Position numbers and translations under genes: made by a program. Of a stretch of 64,000 nt of DNA, positions 1-8,233 are shown piece by piece. The DNA comes from Tatumella ptyseos (GTDB lineage: Bacteria; Pseudomonadota; Gammaproteobacteria; Enterobacterales; Enterobacteriaceae). Location: assembly GCF_030552895.1 (NCBI RefSeq), contig NZ_CP130649.1:992001-1056000 (forward strand). The letters are read 5' to 3'. Each line of letters begins with the position of its first letter. Position 1 is the stretch's first letter. The notes under the pieces are model-generated. The model did no database searches, had not been told where the DNA came from, and saw only the letters and a list, made by a program, of their open reading frames with translations.

Positions 1-680
1 ACTAAGGCGACGGTGGTTTTACGTTCAGGCTGTTCGTGGACCCAATGAATGTAGCGCAGCGGCCAACAAACGAGTAGTACGCCTACCGCCGCAATAAGGT
101 AACGGATACGGCGTTGTTGGAGTGCGAGGACCAGTGCACCAGCAATCACCATCAACAGGAAGTTGATCGTTTCAACCCCAGCGAGAGGTGCAATACCTTT
201 AAGTGGGCCATCAATTTGACTATAGCCAAATTGTAGCCAAGGGAAGCCCGTAAGTACCCAGCCACGTAAAAACTCCGTCACTTGCCATAATGCCGGCGCG
301 GCCAATAGTAGGCGCGTGCTATTGGCTTTGGGCCAGAAGCGGTTTATGACTAAAGCGAAGAGTAAGGTAAAGAGCGATAGCCAAGCGGCTAACAGTATCA
401 CTAAAAAGACATTAACAGGGCCAGGCATCCCTCCGAACGTCGCAATACTGACATAGACCCAGTTAATTCCGCTACCGAATAACCCCATGCCCCAGCAATA
501 ACCAATTGCGGCAGCTTGTCCGGTTTTACGGTGAGTGGTAAGCCATTGCAACCCAAATAATGAAACGAGGGCAGCAGGCCAGAAATCAAAAGGGGAAAAA
601 GCAAGGGTGCCAACGGCACCCGTAACTAGAGCAAGGAGAAGACGAATCGATTGTCTATCGATAAATTTACTGACTGCCAT
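1..680 (-). CDS. lnt: Apolipoprotein N-acyltransferase, N-terminal part (cut by window edge)
   Basis: Inner-membrane enzyme that adds the third acyl chain to the N-terminal cysteine of lipoproteins, the last step before Lol-dependent sorting. About 226 codons are visible, starting [10 protein letters not shown]. The stretch is strongly hydrophobic with several membrane segments and typical Lnt signatures ([40 protein letters not shown]). The nitrilase-type catalytic domain with its Glu-Lys-Cys triad should continue beyond the left edge. It follows corC on the same strand by only a few bases, as in E. coli ybeZ-ybeY-corC-lnt. The family call is sure; completeness cannot be judged. Confidence 0.95.
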   Translation of the reverse strand, partial: MAVSKFIDRQSIRLLLALVTGAVGTLAFSPFDFWPAALVSLFGLQWLTTHRKTGQAAAIGYCWGMGLFGSGINWVYVSIATFGGMPGPVNVFLVILLAAWLSLFTLLFALVINRFWPKANSTRLLLAAPALWQVTEFLRGWVLTGFPWLQFGYSQIDGPLKGIAPLAGVETINFLLMVIAGALVLALQQRRIRYLIAAVGVLLVCWPLRYIHWVHEQPERKTTVAL

Positions 681-685
681 AAGCA

Positions 686-1567
686 TTAGTCGTCGCTAAG
701 AGTAATAGGGGGGGCATCCTCAGGAATGCGGACATGCACTTGAATGATACGACGACGATCGGCTACGGCGACTTTGAATTGGTAGCCGTCAATCGTGATA
801 CTCTCACCACGAGCGGGAAGGTGACCAAAGCTTTGCATCACGAGCCCTCCTACAGTATCCACTTCGTCATCGCTGAAAGTAGTATCGAATTGCTGATTAA
901 AGTCGTCGATGGACATAAGCGCTCTTACCGTATAAGTGTGGCGACTGAGCTGACGGACATCAGCATCTTCGATGTCATCATATTCATCTTCAATCTCACC
1001 CACGATAAGCTCTAGGATATCCTCAATCGTTACCAGACCGGCGACACCGCCGAATTCATCGATGACAATAGCCATGTGATAGCGTTGTGAACGAAACTCT
1101 TTCAACATGCGGTCAACACGTTTACTTTCTGGAACGACGACCACAGGGCGAAGCACCTTCTCGATGCTAAAGGCTTCGGCATCGCTGCGCATGAAAGGCA
1201 GCAGATCTTTGGCCATTAAGATGCCTTCAACGTGGTCTTTATCCTCGCTGATGACAGGAAAACGAGAGTGCGCAGTATCAACAATGATATCCAAGCAGCT
1301 ATCTAGTGTTTGATCACGTTTTAGTGTGACCATTTGTGAGCGAGGGATCATGATATCCCGAACCCGTTGCTGCGCGATATCCATCACGCCTTCGATCATG
1401 TCACGGGTATCTTCATCAATCAGATCTTTTTGTTCTGAATCTCGGATCAGTTCTAGCAATTCATCACGGTTTTTCGGTTCACCATGAAAAAGCTGATTGA
1501 GGAGTAATGAAAAAAATCCTTTTTTATTACTAGGGGTATCATTATTTTGAGAATGGTCGTCGCTCAT
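686..1567 (-). CDS. corC: CorC/YbeX family CBS-domain protein
   Basis: A 293-residue homologue of CorC (YbeX), historically tied to Mg/Co efflux and more recently to ribosome metabolism. An N-terminal stretch ([20 protein letters not shown]) precedes two CBS domains at about residues 70-195 ([40 protein letters not shown]) and a C-terminal transporter-associated domain ([11 protein letters not shown]). The frame stays open for 21 codons upstream, but alignment to the 292-residue E. coli protein begins at the Met at 1567 (MSDDHSQN), which is the chosen start. It lies between ybeY and lnt in a probable ybeZ-ybeY-corC-lnt operon. Confidence 0.96.
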   Translation of the reverse strand: MSDDHSQNNDTPSNKKGFFSLLLNQLFHGEPKNRDELLELIRDSEQKDLIDEDTRDMIEGVMDIAQQRVRDIMIPRSQMVTLKRDQTLDSCLDIIVDTAHSRFPVISEDKDHVEGILMAKDLLPFMRSDAEAFSIEKVLRPVVVVPESKRVDRMLKEFRSQRYHMAIVIDEFGGVAGLVTIEDILELIVGEIEDEYDDIEDADVRQLSRHTYTVRALMSIDDFNQQFDTTFSDDEVDTVGGLVMQSFGHLPARGESITIDGYQFKVAVADRRRIIQVHVRIPEDAPPITLSDD

Positions 1568-1642
1568 GGCGGTTTTATTTAGATCTCTCGTTAAGTAAAA
1601 TTTGGTGGCAAGGACAACGACACTTACCACCTCTTACAGCTT

Positions 1643-2119
1643 CTAGGCTTCTTTTTCAGAAATGTACGGATCAGTGTAACCCAGCGCAAGCATTATCTCG
1701 GTTTCCAAGGCTTCCATCTCTTCCGCCTCTTCATCGACAATATGGTCGTAACCCAGCAAATGTAGGCTACCATGGATCACCATATGTGCCCAATGCGCTT
1801 CAAGCGTTTTGTGCTGCTCCACCGCTTCTTGTTCAACAACTTGGCGGCAGATGATCAAATCGCCTAATAGCGGAAAGTCTTCAATGCCGGGTGGGGCCTC
1901 AAAAGGAAAGGATAGCACATTTGTCGGTTTATCCTTACCTCGCCAAGTATGGTTTAATTCATGGCTTTCTGCCTCGTCCACTAAACGGATAGTGACTTCA
2001 CTCACTGGCTGAAACGGGCTGACAGCGGCAGTCAGCCAGCGATGAAATTGTGCCTCAGTCGGCAAACCTTCTACTGAGGCGCATACATTCTGTAGATCTA
2101 AAATAACGTCTTGTTCCAT
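1643..2119 (-). CDS. ybeY: Endoribonuclease/rRNA maturation factor YbeY
   Basis: A zinc-dependent single-strand endoribonuclease of 158 residues needed for 16S rRNA 3-prime maturation and 70S quality control in E. coli. The metal motif H-x3-H-x5-H is intact in [11 protein letters not shown] at about residues 115-125, and the conserved [14 protein letters not shown] segment and the [16 protein letters not shown] tail match E. coli. The start codon overlaps the ybeZ stop as TAATG, so translation is probably coupled. It lies in the ybeZ-ybeY-corC-lnt operon. Confidence 0.97.
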   Translation of the reverse strand: MEQDVILDLQNVCASVEGLPTEAQFHRWLTAAVSPFQPVSEVTIRLVDEAESHELNHTWRGKDKPTNVLSFPFEAPPGIEDFPLLGDLIICRQVVEQEAVEQHKTLEAHWAHMVIHGSLHLLGYDHIVDEEAEEMEALETEIMLALGYTDPYISEKEA

Positions 2120-3168
2120 TAGTTTTCCTGAAGAGGGGCTTGTGCTTCACGCTTTCTTTCTTCCGCGCGTTCGGCACGGCGTTGCTGATCGGCTTCTTCC
2201 CATGCTTCATAGGCGGTCACGATACGTGCTACGACGGGATGCCGCACGACATCTTCACTATGGAAAAAGTTAAAGCTTAATTCCTTAACCTCTGATAGCA
2301 CTTCAATAGCATGTTTTAAACCGGACTTAGCATTACGCGGTAGGTCAATCTGGGTGATATCTCCGGTGATGACCGCCTTAGAATTGAAGCCAATCCGCGT
2401 CAAGAACATTTTCATTTGCTCGATAGTGGTGTTTTGACTTTCATCCAAAATAATAAATGCATCGTTCAGCGTACGTCCGCGCATGTAGGCGAGGGGAGCG
2501 ACTTCAATCACATTACGTTCGATTAACTTTTCGACACGTTCGAAGCCAAGCATTTCGAAGAGTGCATCATACAGGGGACGTAAGTAAGGATCGACCTTTT
2601 GACTCAAATCCCCTGGTAAAAAGCCGAGTTTTTCTCCTGCCTCTACCGCGGGGCGGGTGAGCAAAATACGCCGAATTTCTTGCTTTTCTAGCGCATCGAC
2701 AGCGGCTGCAACAGCAAGGTAGGTTTTTCCCGTACCGGCTGGACCAATCCCGAAGGTAATATCGTGACCAAAAATATTGGCGAGATATTGAGCTTGATTA
2801 GGTGTGCGCGGTTTAATCACGCCACGACGTGTCTGAATATTAATGGCTTTACCAAAGTTAGGGACGCTATCGGCAGTCTGTTCTAGTACGCCACTCTCTT
2901 TAATCGCCAGATGGATATTCTCAGGTAAAATATCTTTAGTTTGACCGCGAACCGGTGCGGTATCGACGTAAAGATCTTTTAAGATATTTTCTGCTGCCGC
3001 GACGATTTGCCCACGACCGGCGAGTTTGAATTGATTATCGCGACGATTAATTTCGAGACCTAATCGGCGCTCAATGTGTTTCAGATTGTCATCAAAAGGC
3101 CCACAAAGGCTGAGTAAGCGCTGATTGTCGGCAGGTTCAAGTGTGATTTCACGGGTTTCAATAGTCAA
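2119..3168 (-). CDS. ybeZ: PhoH-like ATPase YbeZ
   Basis: A 349-residue PhoH-family P-loop ATPase that partners with YbeY in RNA metabolism; its exact activity is unsettled. The N-terminal RNA-binding-like part carries [22 protein letters not shown]. The Walker A motif is GPAGTGKTY (about residues 140-150) and Walker B is [10 protein letters not shown]. The C-terminal end is charged ([12 protein letters not shown]). The start is a TTG at 3168, preceded by GAGGA five bases upstream; the protein from this point aligns end to end with E. coli YbeZ. It is the first gene of the minus-strand operon. Confidence 0.95.
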   Translation of the reverse strand: MTIETREITLEPADNQRLLSLCGPFDDNLKHIERRLGLEINRRDNQFKLAGRGQIVAAAENILKDLYVDTAPVRGQTKDILPENIHLAIKESGVLEQTADSVPNFGKAINIQTRRGVIKPRTPNQAQYLANIFGHDITFGIGPAGTGKTYLAVAAAVDALEKQEIRRILLTRPAVEAGEKLGFLPGDLSQKVDPYLRPLYDALFEMLGFERVEKLIERNVIEVAPLAYMRGRTLNDAFIILDESQNTTIEQMKMFLTRIGFNSKAVITGDITQIDLPRNAKSGLKHAIEVLSEVKELSFNFFHSEDVVRHPVVARIVTAYEAWEEADQQRRAERAEERKREAQAPLQEN

Positions 3169-3291
3169 ATTTGTCCTCTTTTATCACTTGGGTCGATCGG
3201 TTACCGACGGTTGGAATGAAGCATAATAAGTAAGATTATTTATGCTGTGTGCATCGGATGCAAGCTATCTCCCAGAAGTGGGGGCACAATC

Positions 3292-3328
3292 TGTAAAAAC
3301 AAGGTGAACCCTATTTCTGGCGTTCACC
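3292..3328 (-). terminator. Possible terminator of hiuH
   Basis: On the minus strand, arms GGTGAAC and GTTCACC with a 12-base loop are followed by a T-rich run (CTTGTTTTT) downstream of hiuH. The stem is only 7 bp and the T-run is interrupted, so this is tentative. Confidence 0.35.
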
Positions 3329-3377
3329 GCAGCGGCACTGGGGTAGCTATTCACTTTATTGGTGAAGCCTAGAAACC

Positions 3378-3788
3378 TTAATTTCCCCGATAGGTCGAGT
3401 AACCATACTGACTTAATAATAGAGGGATGTGGAGCTTTTCATTTTCCTGTGAGACGCTGAAAATGACTGGGATTTCAGGGAAGAAACTTGATTGCTTATG
3501 TTTCGTAAAGTAGTCCCCAGTTTCAAAAGTGACTTTGTAGACGCCTTTATCCATTGCAGAATCCTGCGGATACAGAGATTTGATACGGCCATTACTGTCG
3601 GTTTGAGCGGTTGCTAATTTCTGCCAACCTGTGTCAGTTTTCTTTTCGAGGATGACAGTGACCTCTGCAGAGGGTTTACCGGTTTGCTGGTTAAGAATAT
3701 GTACGCTTAATGTTCCCTCAGGGGCCGCCATAGCGGCAGGCAACCAAGCTAAACAGAGTATTGGCATTAACGATGCTATAACTTTCAT
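3378..3788 (-). CDS. hiuH: Secreted 5-hydroxyisourate hydrolase (transthyretin-like)
   Basis: Hydrolyses 5-hydroxyisourate, the unstable product of urate oxidation, to OHCU. The 136-residue protein begins with a clear signal peptide (hydrophobic 4-19, cleavage near AMA at residues 19-21), so it should act in the periplasm. Family motifs are present: [13 protein letters not shown] near the mature N-terminus, the TDSNGRI turn, FFPEIPVIF, and [17 protein letters not shown] at the end (YRGS is usual, here YRGN). It stands alone between ybeZ and miaB, where E. coli has no gene. No urate oxidase or OHCU decarboxylase is nearby. Confidence 0.92.
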   Translation of the reverse strand: MKVIASLMPILCLAWLPAAMAAPEGTLSVHILNQQTGKPSAEVTVILEKKTDTGWQKLATAQTDSNGRIKSLYPQDSAMDKGVYKVTFETGDYFTKHKQSSFFPEIPVIFSVSQENEKLHIPLLLSQYGYSTYRGN

Positions 3789-4051
3789 ATGAGCCTCATA
3801 ATGAAAAATAGGGTTTCTCCATTAGCATAGCGTTGAATAGCGGAGTCGTAAGGCATAGATTGCTTTTTCGTGACCTATTCATCATTTACCTTCCTCAACG
3901 CTGAGTTTTAGTATGCTTTCCCTAAGCATCGAGAGAGATTTTTATCTGCTTTTTTTAGGCGTTGAAGAGTAAGTCTACGCCTCTCGCAACGAGGATTAAA
4001 CTTTATAGTGATTTAGACGGTAAATCGTCAGTAACACCCTATTGTAGAGGG

Positions 4052-4240
4052 TTAGGGGGCTTTGAGGATGATAGCTTGTGCAGCCATCATACATTGCTTT
4101 GCTGGGTCCCAGGCAAGGCAGGGAGAGCCATAGAGGACGTAGCCATTATCTAACATTTCAGATACTCGGCGACAAAAGCTGGCATCGTCGGGGCCGGTGA
4201 GAAGTCGATATTGCGGTAGTGGGCTGTCTTGTTCAGTCAT
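4052..4240 (-). CDS. Small DUF1737-family protein
   Basis: A 62-residue cytoplasmic protein of unknown function matching DUF1737. The core YRLLTGPDDASFCRRVSEML...GYVLYGSPCLAWD is the family signature. The N-terminus is short and polar, with no signal or membrane segment. The start at 4240 gives normal family length and is preceded by AGGACCTACA, a reasonable ribosome binding site. It lies just after the miaB terminator, so it probably has its own promoter. There is no functional evidence from context. Confidence 0.85.
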   Translation of the reverse strand: MTEQDSPLPQYRLLTGPDDASFCRRVSEMLDNGYVLYGSPCLAWDPAKQCMMAAQAIILKAP

Positions 4241-4305
4241 TGTAGGTCCTTAATCTCGGTTAGGTTTACAAATTGATGACCACAGATACAAGAGTCAAGG
4301 GCATT

Positions 4306-4332
4306 AAAAAGCCCTGACTATCACAGGGCTTT
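4306..4332 (-). terminator. Rho-independent terminator of miaB
   Basis: The minus strand reads AAAGCCCTG, a 7-base loop, CAGGGCTTT, then TTTAA. The 9-bp stem with its T-run lies about 60 bases beyond the miaB stop. Confidence 0.7.
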
Positions 4333-4392
4333 ATAAAGATGAGCCAATAAAACGTATTTCTTTCTATTAGCAACGAGTATTCAGACGAAGGA

Positions 4393-5817
4393 TCAGGGCT
4401 GGAACACTCCTACGCCAAGCTCATTTTCTTTACGGGTACGGGCGATAACGGAAGCAGGGCTTTCAACGACACGCAGTCCCATCTCATCTTCTGTACGCAC
4501 AACTTTACCGCGTAATGAGTTAGGCAGCACATCGGTGACTTCGATATCGACGAATTTACCAACCATATCTGGTGTTCCTTCAAAGTTCACTACACGGTTA
4601 TTTTCGGTACGCCCTGAAAGTTCCATCACATTTTTACGCGACGTACCTTCTACTAAGACGCGTTGTTCCGTGCCCAACATACGACGGCTCCACGCCTGCG
4701 CTTGCTGATTAATACGATCTTGTAGGATATAAAGACGCTGTTTTTTCTCTTCATCGCTAACATCGTCAGGCAGGTCTGCAGCCGGGGTTCCTGGGCGAGC
4801 AGAATAGATAAAGCTGAAGCTCATGTCGAAGTTGACATCAGCAATTAACTTCATGGTCTGTTCGAAGTCTTCTTGTGTCTCACCAGGGAAGCCGATGATA
4901 AAATCGGAGCTGATCTGGATATTCGGACGTGCAGCACGAAGCTTACGAATAATAGCTTTAAACTCCAAGCCAGTATGCGCGCGCTTCATCAACATTAAAA
5001 TACGGTCAGCCCCGCTTTGTACTGGTAAGTGCAGGAAGCTGACTAATTCTGGCGTATCGCGATAAACATCGATGATATCGTCAGTAAATTCGATAGGATG
5101 GCTGGTGGTGAAACGGATCCGGTCGATACCGTCAATGGCGGCTACTAATCGGATTAATTCAGCAAAGGTACAAATTGCACCATCATAATGTTCACCGCGA
5201 TAGGCGTTCACGTTTTGTCCCAGAAGATTAACTTCACGAACACCTTGCGCCGCCAACTGGGCAATTTCAAACAGGATATCATCGCAAGGACGACTGACTT
5301 CTTCACCGCGGGTATAGGGCACAACACAGAAGGTACAATATTTATTACAGCCTTCCATAATTGATACAAAGGCAGTAGGGCCTTCAGCTCGTGGTTCTGG
5401 CAGGCGGTCGAACTTCTCGATTTCTGGGAAGCTGATATCAACGACCGGGCTCTTGTTTCCCCGCACGCTATTGATCATCTCTGGCAACCGATGCAAGGTT
5501 TGTGGGCCAAAAACAATATCAACATAGTGCGCACGTTGACGAATATGATCACCTTCTTGTGAGGCGACGCAACCGCCCACACCAATGATCAGTTCAGGAT
5601 TACGCTCTTTTAAGGCTCTCCAACGACCAAGTTGGTGGAATACCTTCTCTTGGGCTTTTTCGCGAATGGAGCAGGTGTTAAGGAGTAACACATCTGCTTC
5701 TTCAGCATTTTCGGTTAAAGAAAAACCATGAGTACTGTTAAGGAGATCTGCCATTTTGGATGAATCGTATTCGTTCATCTGGCAGCCCCAGGTCTTAATA
5801 TGTAATTTTTTCGTCAT
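4393..5817 (-). CDS. miaB: tRNA-2-methylthio-N6-isopentenyladenosine synthase MiaB
   Basis: A radical-SAM methylthiotransferase that converts i6A37 to ms2i6A37 in tRNAs reading UNN codons. The 474-residue protein has the UPF0004 domain (CGWTK-like start [19 protein letters not shown], then [12 protein letters not shown] and GGCVASQEG, giving the three auxiliary-cluster cysteines), the radical-SAM triad in CNKYCTFC, and a C-terminal TRAM domain (LVEGTSRK...[13 protein letters not shown]). The frame is open 32 codons further upstream, but E. coli MiaB aligns exactly from the Met at 5817 ([11 protein letters not shown]). It is divergent from ubiF. Confidence 0.97.
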   Translation of the reverse strand: MTKKLHIKTWGCQMNEYDSSKMADLLNSTHGFSLTENAEEADVLLLNTCSIREKAQEKVFHQLGRWRALKERNPELIIGVGGCVASQEGDHIRQRAHYVDIVFGPQTLHRLPEMINSVRGNKSPVVDISFPEIEKFDRLPEPRAEGPTAFVSIMEGCNKYCTFCVVPYTRGEEVSRPCDDILFEIAQLAAQGVREVNLLGQNVNAYRGEHYDGAICTFAELIRLVAAIDGIDRIRFTTSHPIEFTDDIIDVYRDTPELVSFLHLPVQSGADRILMLMKRAHTGLEFKAIIRKLRAARPNIQISSDFIIGFPGETQEDFEQTMKLIADVNFDMSFSFIYSARPGTPAADLPDDVSDEEKKQRLYILQDRINQQAQAWSRRMLGTEQRVLVEGTSRKNVMELSGRTENNRVVNFEGTPDMVGKFVDIEVTDVLPNSLRGKVVRTEDEMGLRVVESPASVIARTRKENELGVGVFQP

Positions 5818-5990
5818 CGAACGGGCCATTGATTTAGTGCAAGGATCGGCTAGGCACATATTGTAATGCTTTGCTGCTGTTGTGACCAGTATAACGGATA
5901 ATCTGTTTACCATGAAAATTACGGTACACTATAGAGATTAACTTACTTTTACTAAGCGCGAAGAAAGCGTTTCGTTGTAGAGGATATGCT

Positions 5991-7169
5991 ATGCAGACAG
6001 CGCATTTTGATGTGGTAATCAACGGGGGAGGCATGGTTGGCGCTGCTTTAGCCTGTGGCTTAAGGCAACAAAACTTTAGTGTGGCCGTGATCGAACGCCG
6101 TGAGCCTGAACCCTATGATCCTTCCTCTCAGCCTGATGTAAGAATTTCTGCTATCAGTCGAACCTCTGTTGCCTTGCTGCAAGAGATTGGGGCTTGGTCA
6201 GAGATTCTGTCTAGGCGTTGTGCTCCTTACCGTCAATTAGAAACGTGGGAATGGCAAAGCGCTAAAACAGAATTTAGTGCGGCGCTTCTTAACTTGCCCG
6301 AATTGGGCTTTATGGTTGAGAACCAAGTATTGCAGCGGGTACTGTGGGAGCGGATGCAAGCCTTAGAAGTAACATTATTCTCCCCCGCGGCGCTCGATAC
6401 CATGACCTATCTTCCTGATCAGGAAACCTGGGCTGTGACCTTAGATCAAGGCACTGAGATTAGCTGTTCGTTGTTAGTTGGAGCGGATGGCGCGCATTCT
6501 CAAGTTAGACAAGGCGCAGGTATTGGTATTCAAGGGTGGGATTATCAGCAAGCTTGCATGCTGATTTCGGTGGAGTGCGAAAATGATCCTGGAGATACGA
6601 CTTGGCAACAGTTTACGCCGCACGGCCCTCGGGCTTTTTTACCCCTTTACGATCACTATGCATCGTTAGTGTGGTACGACAGTCCCGCGCGCATCGCACA
6701 ACTAAATAAACTTACCCCAACACAATTAGATCAAGAGATCGTCCAGCACTTTCCCGCTTGTGTTGGAAAAGTGAAGACCTTACGCAGCGGTGCTTTTCCT
6801 TTAACTCGTCGGCATGCAACAGCCTATGTTAAATCAGGTATTGCATTAGTGGGAGATGCGGCTCACACCATTAACCCTTTAGCGGGACAGGGAGTTAACC
6901 TCGGCTATCGAGACGTGGATGCTCTGATTGATGTATTGGTTGCCGCGCGCCGTGCGACACTACCTTGGTGGCGGGTTGAGACATTAAAGCGTTATCAGCG
7001 CAAGCGCCACGCTGACAATTTGGTTATGCAAACAGGTATGGATCTATTTTATTTTGCCTTCAGCAACCAACATGCGCCATTAGAAATCATAAGGAATGTG
7101 GGTTTGATGGCTGCGCAACGTGGGGGATGGTTAAAACGTAAAGCCCTAAGTTATGCGTTAGGTTTATAA
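5991..7169 (+). CDS. ubiF: Ubiquinone-biosynthesis flavin hydroxylase UbiF
   Basis: A FAD monooxygenase that hydroxylates 3-demethoxyubiquinol in aerobic ubiquinone synthesis. It is 392 residues long with the N-terminal dinucleotide fold GGGMVGAALA (about 12-21), PDVRISAISRTSV, the GADGAHSQVR motif, and the C-terminal FAD motif LVGDAAHTINPLAGQGVNLG. The start ATG at 5991 follows AGAGGATATGCT. It is divergent from miaB with a 170-base gap and ends just before a tRNA cluster on the other strand, as in E. coli. The homologue is diverged but collinear over its whole length. Confidence 0.95.
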   Translation: MQTAHFDVVINGGGMVGAALACGLRQQNFSVAVIERREPEPYDPSSQPDVRISAISRTSVALLQEIGAWSEILSRRCAPYRQLETWEWQSAKTEFSAALLNLPELGFMVENQVLQRVLWERMQALEVTLFSPAALDTMTYLPDQETWAVTLDQGTEISCSLLVGADGAHSQVRQGAGIGIQGWDYQQACMLISVECENDPGDTTWQQFTPHGPRAFLPLYDHYASLVWYDSPARIAQLNKLTPTQLDQEIVQHFPACVGKVKTLRSGAFPLTRRHATAYVKSGIALVGDAAHTINPLAGQGVNLGYRDVDALIDVLVAARRATLPWWRVETLKRYQRKRHADNLVMQTGMDLFYFAFSNQHAPLEIIRNVGLMAAQRGGWLKRKALSYALGL

Positions 7170-7178
7170 AAGCGATTA

Positions 7179-7206
7179 AACGTCAGCGAGAGTTGGCGTT
7201 TTTTTT
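7179..7206 (+). terminator. Rho-independent terminator of ubiF
   Basis: Arms AACGTCA and TGGCGTT (one G-U pair) with an 8-base loop are followed by a run of eight T. The T-run ends at the 3-prime base of the converging tRNA-Gln gene. Confidence 0.7.
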
Positions 7207-7280
7207 GGCTGGGATACCTGGATTCGAACCAGGGAATGCCGGTATCAAAAACCGGTGCCTTACCGCTTGGCGATATCCCA
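7206..7280 (-). tRNA. tRNA-Gln (anticodon TTG), copy 4 of 4
   Basis: A 75-base cloverleaf read on the minus strand: 5-prime TGGGATATCGCC, anticodon loop TTTTGAT, T-arm GGTTCGAATCC and encoded CCA. The anticodon is UUG. It is the last gene of the eight-gene cluster and identical to the other three Gln genes. Confidence 0.98.
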
Positions 7281-7312
7281 ATAGAATTTGATAGGGGGAG
7301 AGAAAAAATGAA

Positions 7313-7387
7313 TGGCTGGGATACCTGGATTCGAACCAGGGAATGCCGGTATCAAAAACCGGTGCCTTACCGCTTGGCGATATCCCA
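7313..7387 (-). tRNA. tRNA-Gln (anticodon TTG), copy 3 of 4
   Basis: A 75-base gene with the same sequence as the Gln gene at 7206-7280; anticodon loop TTTTGAT and encoded CCA. A 32-base spacer separates it from the next Gln gene. Confidence 0.98.
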
Positions 7388-7419
7388 ATTGGATTCATTA
7401 CAACTATTGGTATGTAAAA

Positions 7420-7504
7420 TGGTGCGGAAGGCGAGACTTGAACTCGCACACCTTGCGGCGCCAGAACCTAAATCTGGTGCGTCTACCAATTTCGCCACTT
7501 CCGC
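7420..7504 (-). tRNA. tRNA-Leu (anticodon TAG), second copy
   Basis: An 85-base class II tRNA with a long variable arm, acceptor GCGGAAG/CTTCCGC, anticodon loop TTTAGGT (UAG) and encoded CCA. It corresponds to E. coli leuW. Confidence 0.98.
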
Positions 7505-7512
7505 ATTAAAGA

Positions 7513-7589
7513 TGGTGGCTACGACGGGAATCGAACCTGTGACCCCAGCATTATGAGTGCTGTGCTCTAACCAGCTGAGCTACGTAGCC
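7513..7589 (-). tRNA. tRNA-Met, elongator (anticodon CAT), second copy
   Basis: A 77-base gene: 5-prime GGCTACGTAGCTCAG, anticodon loop CTCATAA, encoded CCA. The G1-C72 pair and sequence match the elongator metT/metU type, not initiator tRNA. Confidence 0.97.
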
Positions 7590-7612
7590 TTTAATCAGTG
7601 CTATACAGTCGA

Positions 7613-7687
7613 TGGCTGGGATACCTGGATTCGAACCAGGGAATGCCGGTATCAAAAACCGGTGCCTTACCGCTTGGCGATATCCCA
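7613..7687 (-). tRNA. tRNA-Gln (anticodon TTG), copy 2 of 4
   Basis: 75 bases, identical to the other Gln genes of the cluster; anticodon UUG, encoded CCA. Confidence 0.98.
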
Positions 7688-7713
7688 ATTTCGATAGTCT
7701 GTAAAACATTGAT

Positions 7714-7788
7714 TGGCTGGGATACCTGGATTCGAACCAGGGAATGCCGGTATCAAAAACCGGTGCCTTACCGCTTGGCGATATCCCA
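7714..7788 (-). tRNA. tRNA-Gln (anticodon TTG), copy 1 of 4
   Basis: 75 bases, identical to the other Gln genes; it is the first Gln gene transcribed from the cluster promoter. Confidence 0.98.
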
Positions 7789-7818
7789 ACATGCTTCGCT
7801 TCTTAAGATAGTACAAAA

Positions 7819-7903
7819 TGGTGCGGAAGGCGAGACTTGAACTCGCACACCTTGCGGCGCCAGAACCTAAATCTGGTGCGTCTACCAATTTCGCCACTTC
7901 CGC
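7819..7903 (-). tRNA. tRNA-Leu (anticodon TAG), first copy
   Basis: 85 bases, identical to the Leu gene at 7420-7504; anticodon UAG, long variable arm, encoded CCA. Confidence 0.98.
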
Positions 7904-7911
7904 ATTAAAGA

Positions 7912-7988
7912 TGGTGGCTACGACGGGAATCGAACCTGTGACCCCAGCATTATGAGTGCTGTGCTCTAACCAGCTGAGCTACGTAGCC
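7912..7988 (-). tRNA. tRNA-Met, elongator (anticodon CAT), first copy
   Basis: 77 bases, the promoter-proximal gene of the cluster and identical to the Met gene at 7513-7589. Confidence 0.97.
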
Positions 7989-8031
7989 ATCTTTATTCTT
8001 TTGCGCTACCTTTGTCGGCGTTGCGGGGCGC

Positions 8032-8060
8032 ATTATGCTAATTTGCACTGACTCGGTCAA
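8032..8060 (-). promoter_or_regulatory. Promoter of the Met/Leu/Gln tRNA cluster
   Basis: On the minus strand TTGACC (8055-8060) and CATAAT (8032-8037) are separated by 17 bases and followed by a GC-rich discriminator (GCGCCCCGC). This is the pattern expected of a stringently controlled stable-RNA promoter. It lies about 45 bases before the first tRNA-Met. Confidence 0.85.
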
Positions 8061-8185
8061 CCACTTTTTTAAGCTTTTTATTAAATTAAGTTCTGTTTGG
8101 TTGCAGAATACGCAAGCTGATGGCAACTTAACCAAAATACTGAATTTATTCTGCTCTTTTCCCGAATCACAATAAAGCTAAGACG

Positions 8186-8212
8186 AAAAAAAACCCTCGT
8201 AACCGAGGGTTT
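8186..8212 (-). terminator. Rho-independent terminator of asnB
   Basis: The minus strand reads AAACCCTCG, a 3-base loop, CGAGGGTTT, then a run of T. It lies about 20 bases past the asnB stop. Confidence 0.85.
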
Positions 8213-8233
8213 AATGGGAGTTGGTAGGGAAAC

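Larger units (their letters stand above)
7206..7988 (-). repeat. Direct duplication of a Met-Leu-Gln-Gln tRNA block
   Basis: In transcription order the cluster is Met-Leu-Gln-Gln (7988 down to 7613) followed by Met-Leu-Gln-Gln (7589 down to 7206). The corresponding tRNA genes look identical, and the 8-base Met-Leu spacers are shared (TTAAAGA-type). Leu-Gln and Gln-Gln spacers differ. E. coli has metT-leuW-glnU-glnW-metU-glnV-glnX here, with only one Leu gene and two CTG-anticodon Gln genes. Confidence 0.9.

Noticed and set aside
401..619. 72-codon minus-strand frame
   Set aside because: It lies in another frame within lnt, which is recognised over the whole stretch.
7183..7897. Several frames of 60-106 codons across the tRNA cluster
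   Set aside because: They translate tRNA genes (WDTWIRTRECRYQKPVPYRLAIS-type products) and are not genes.
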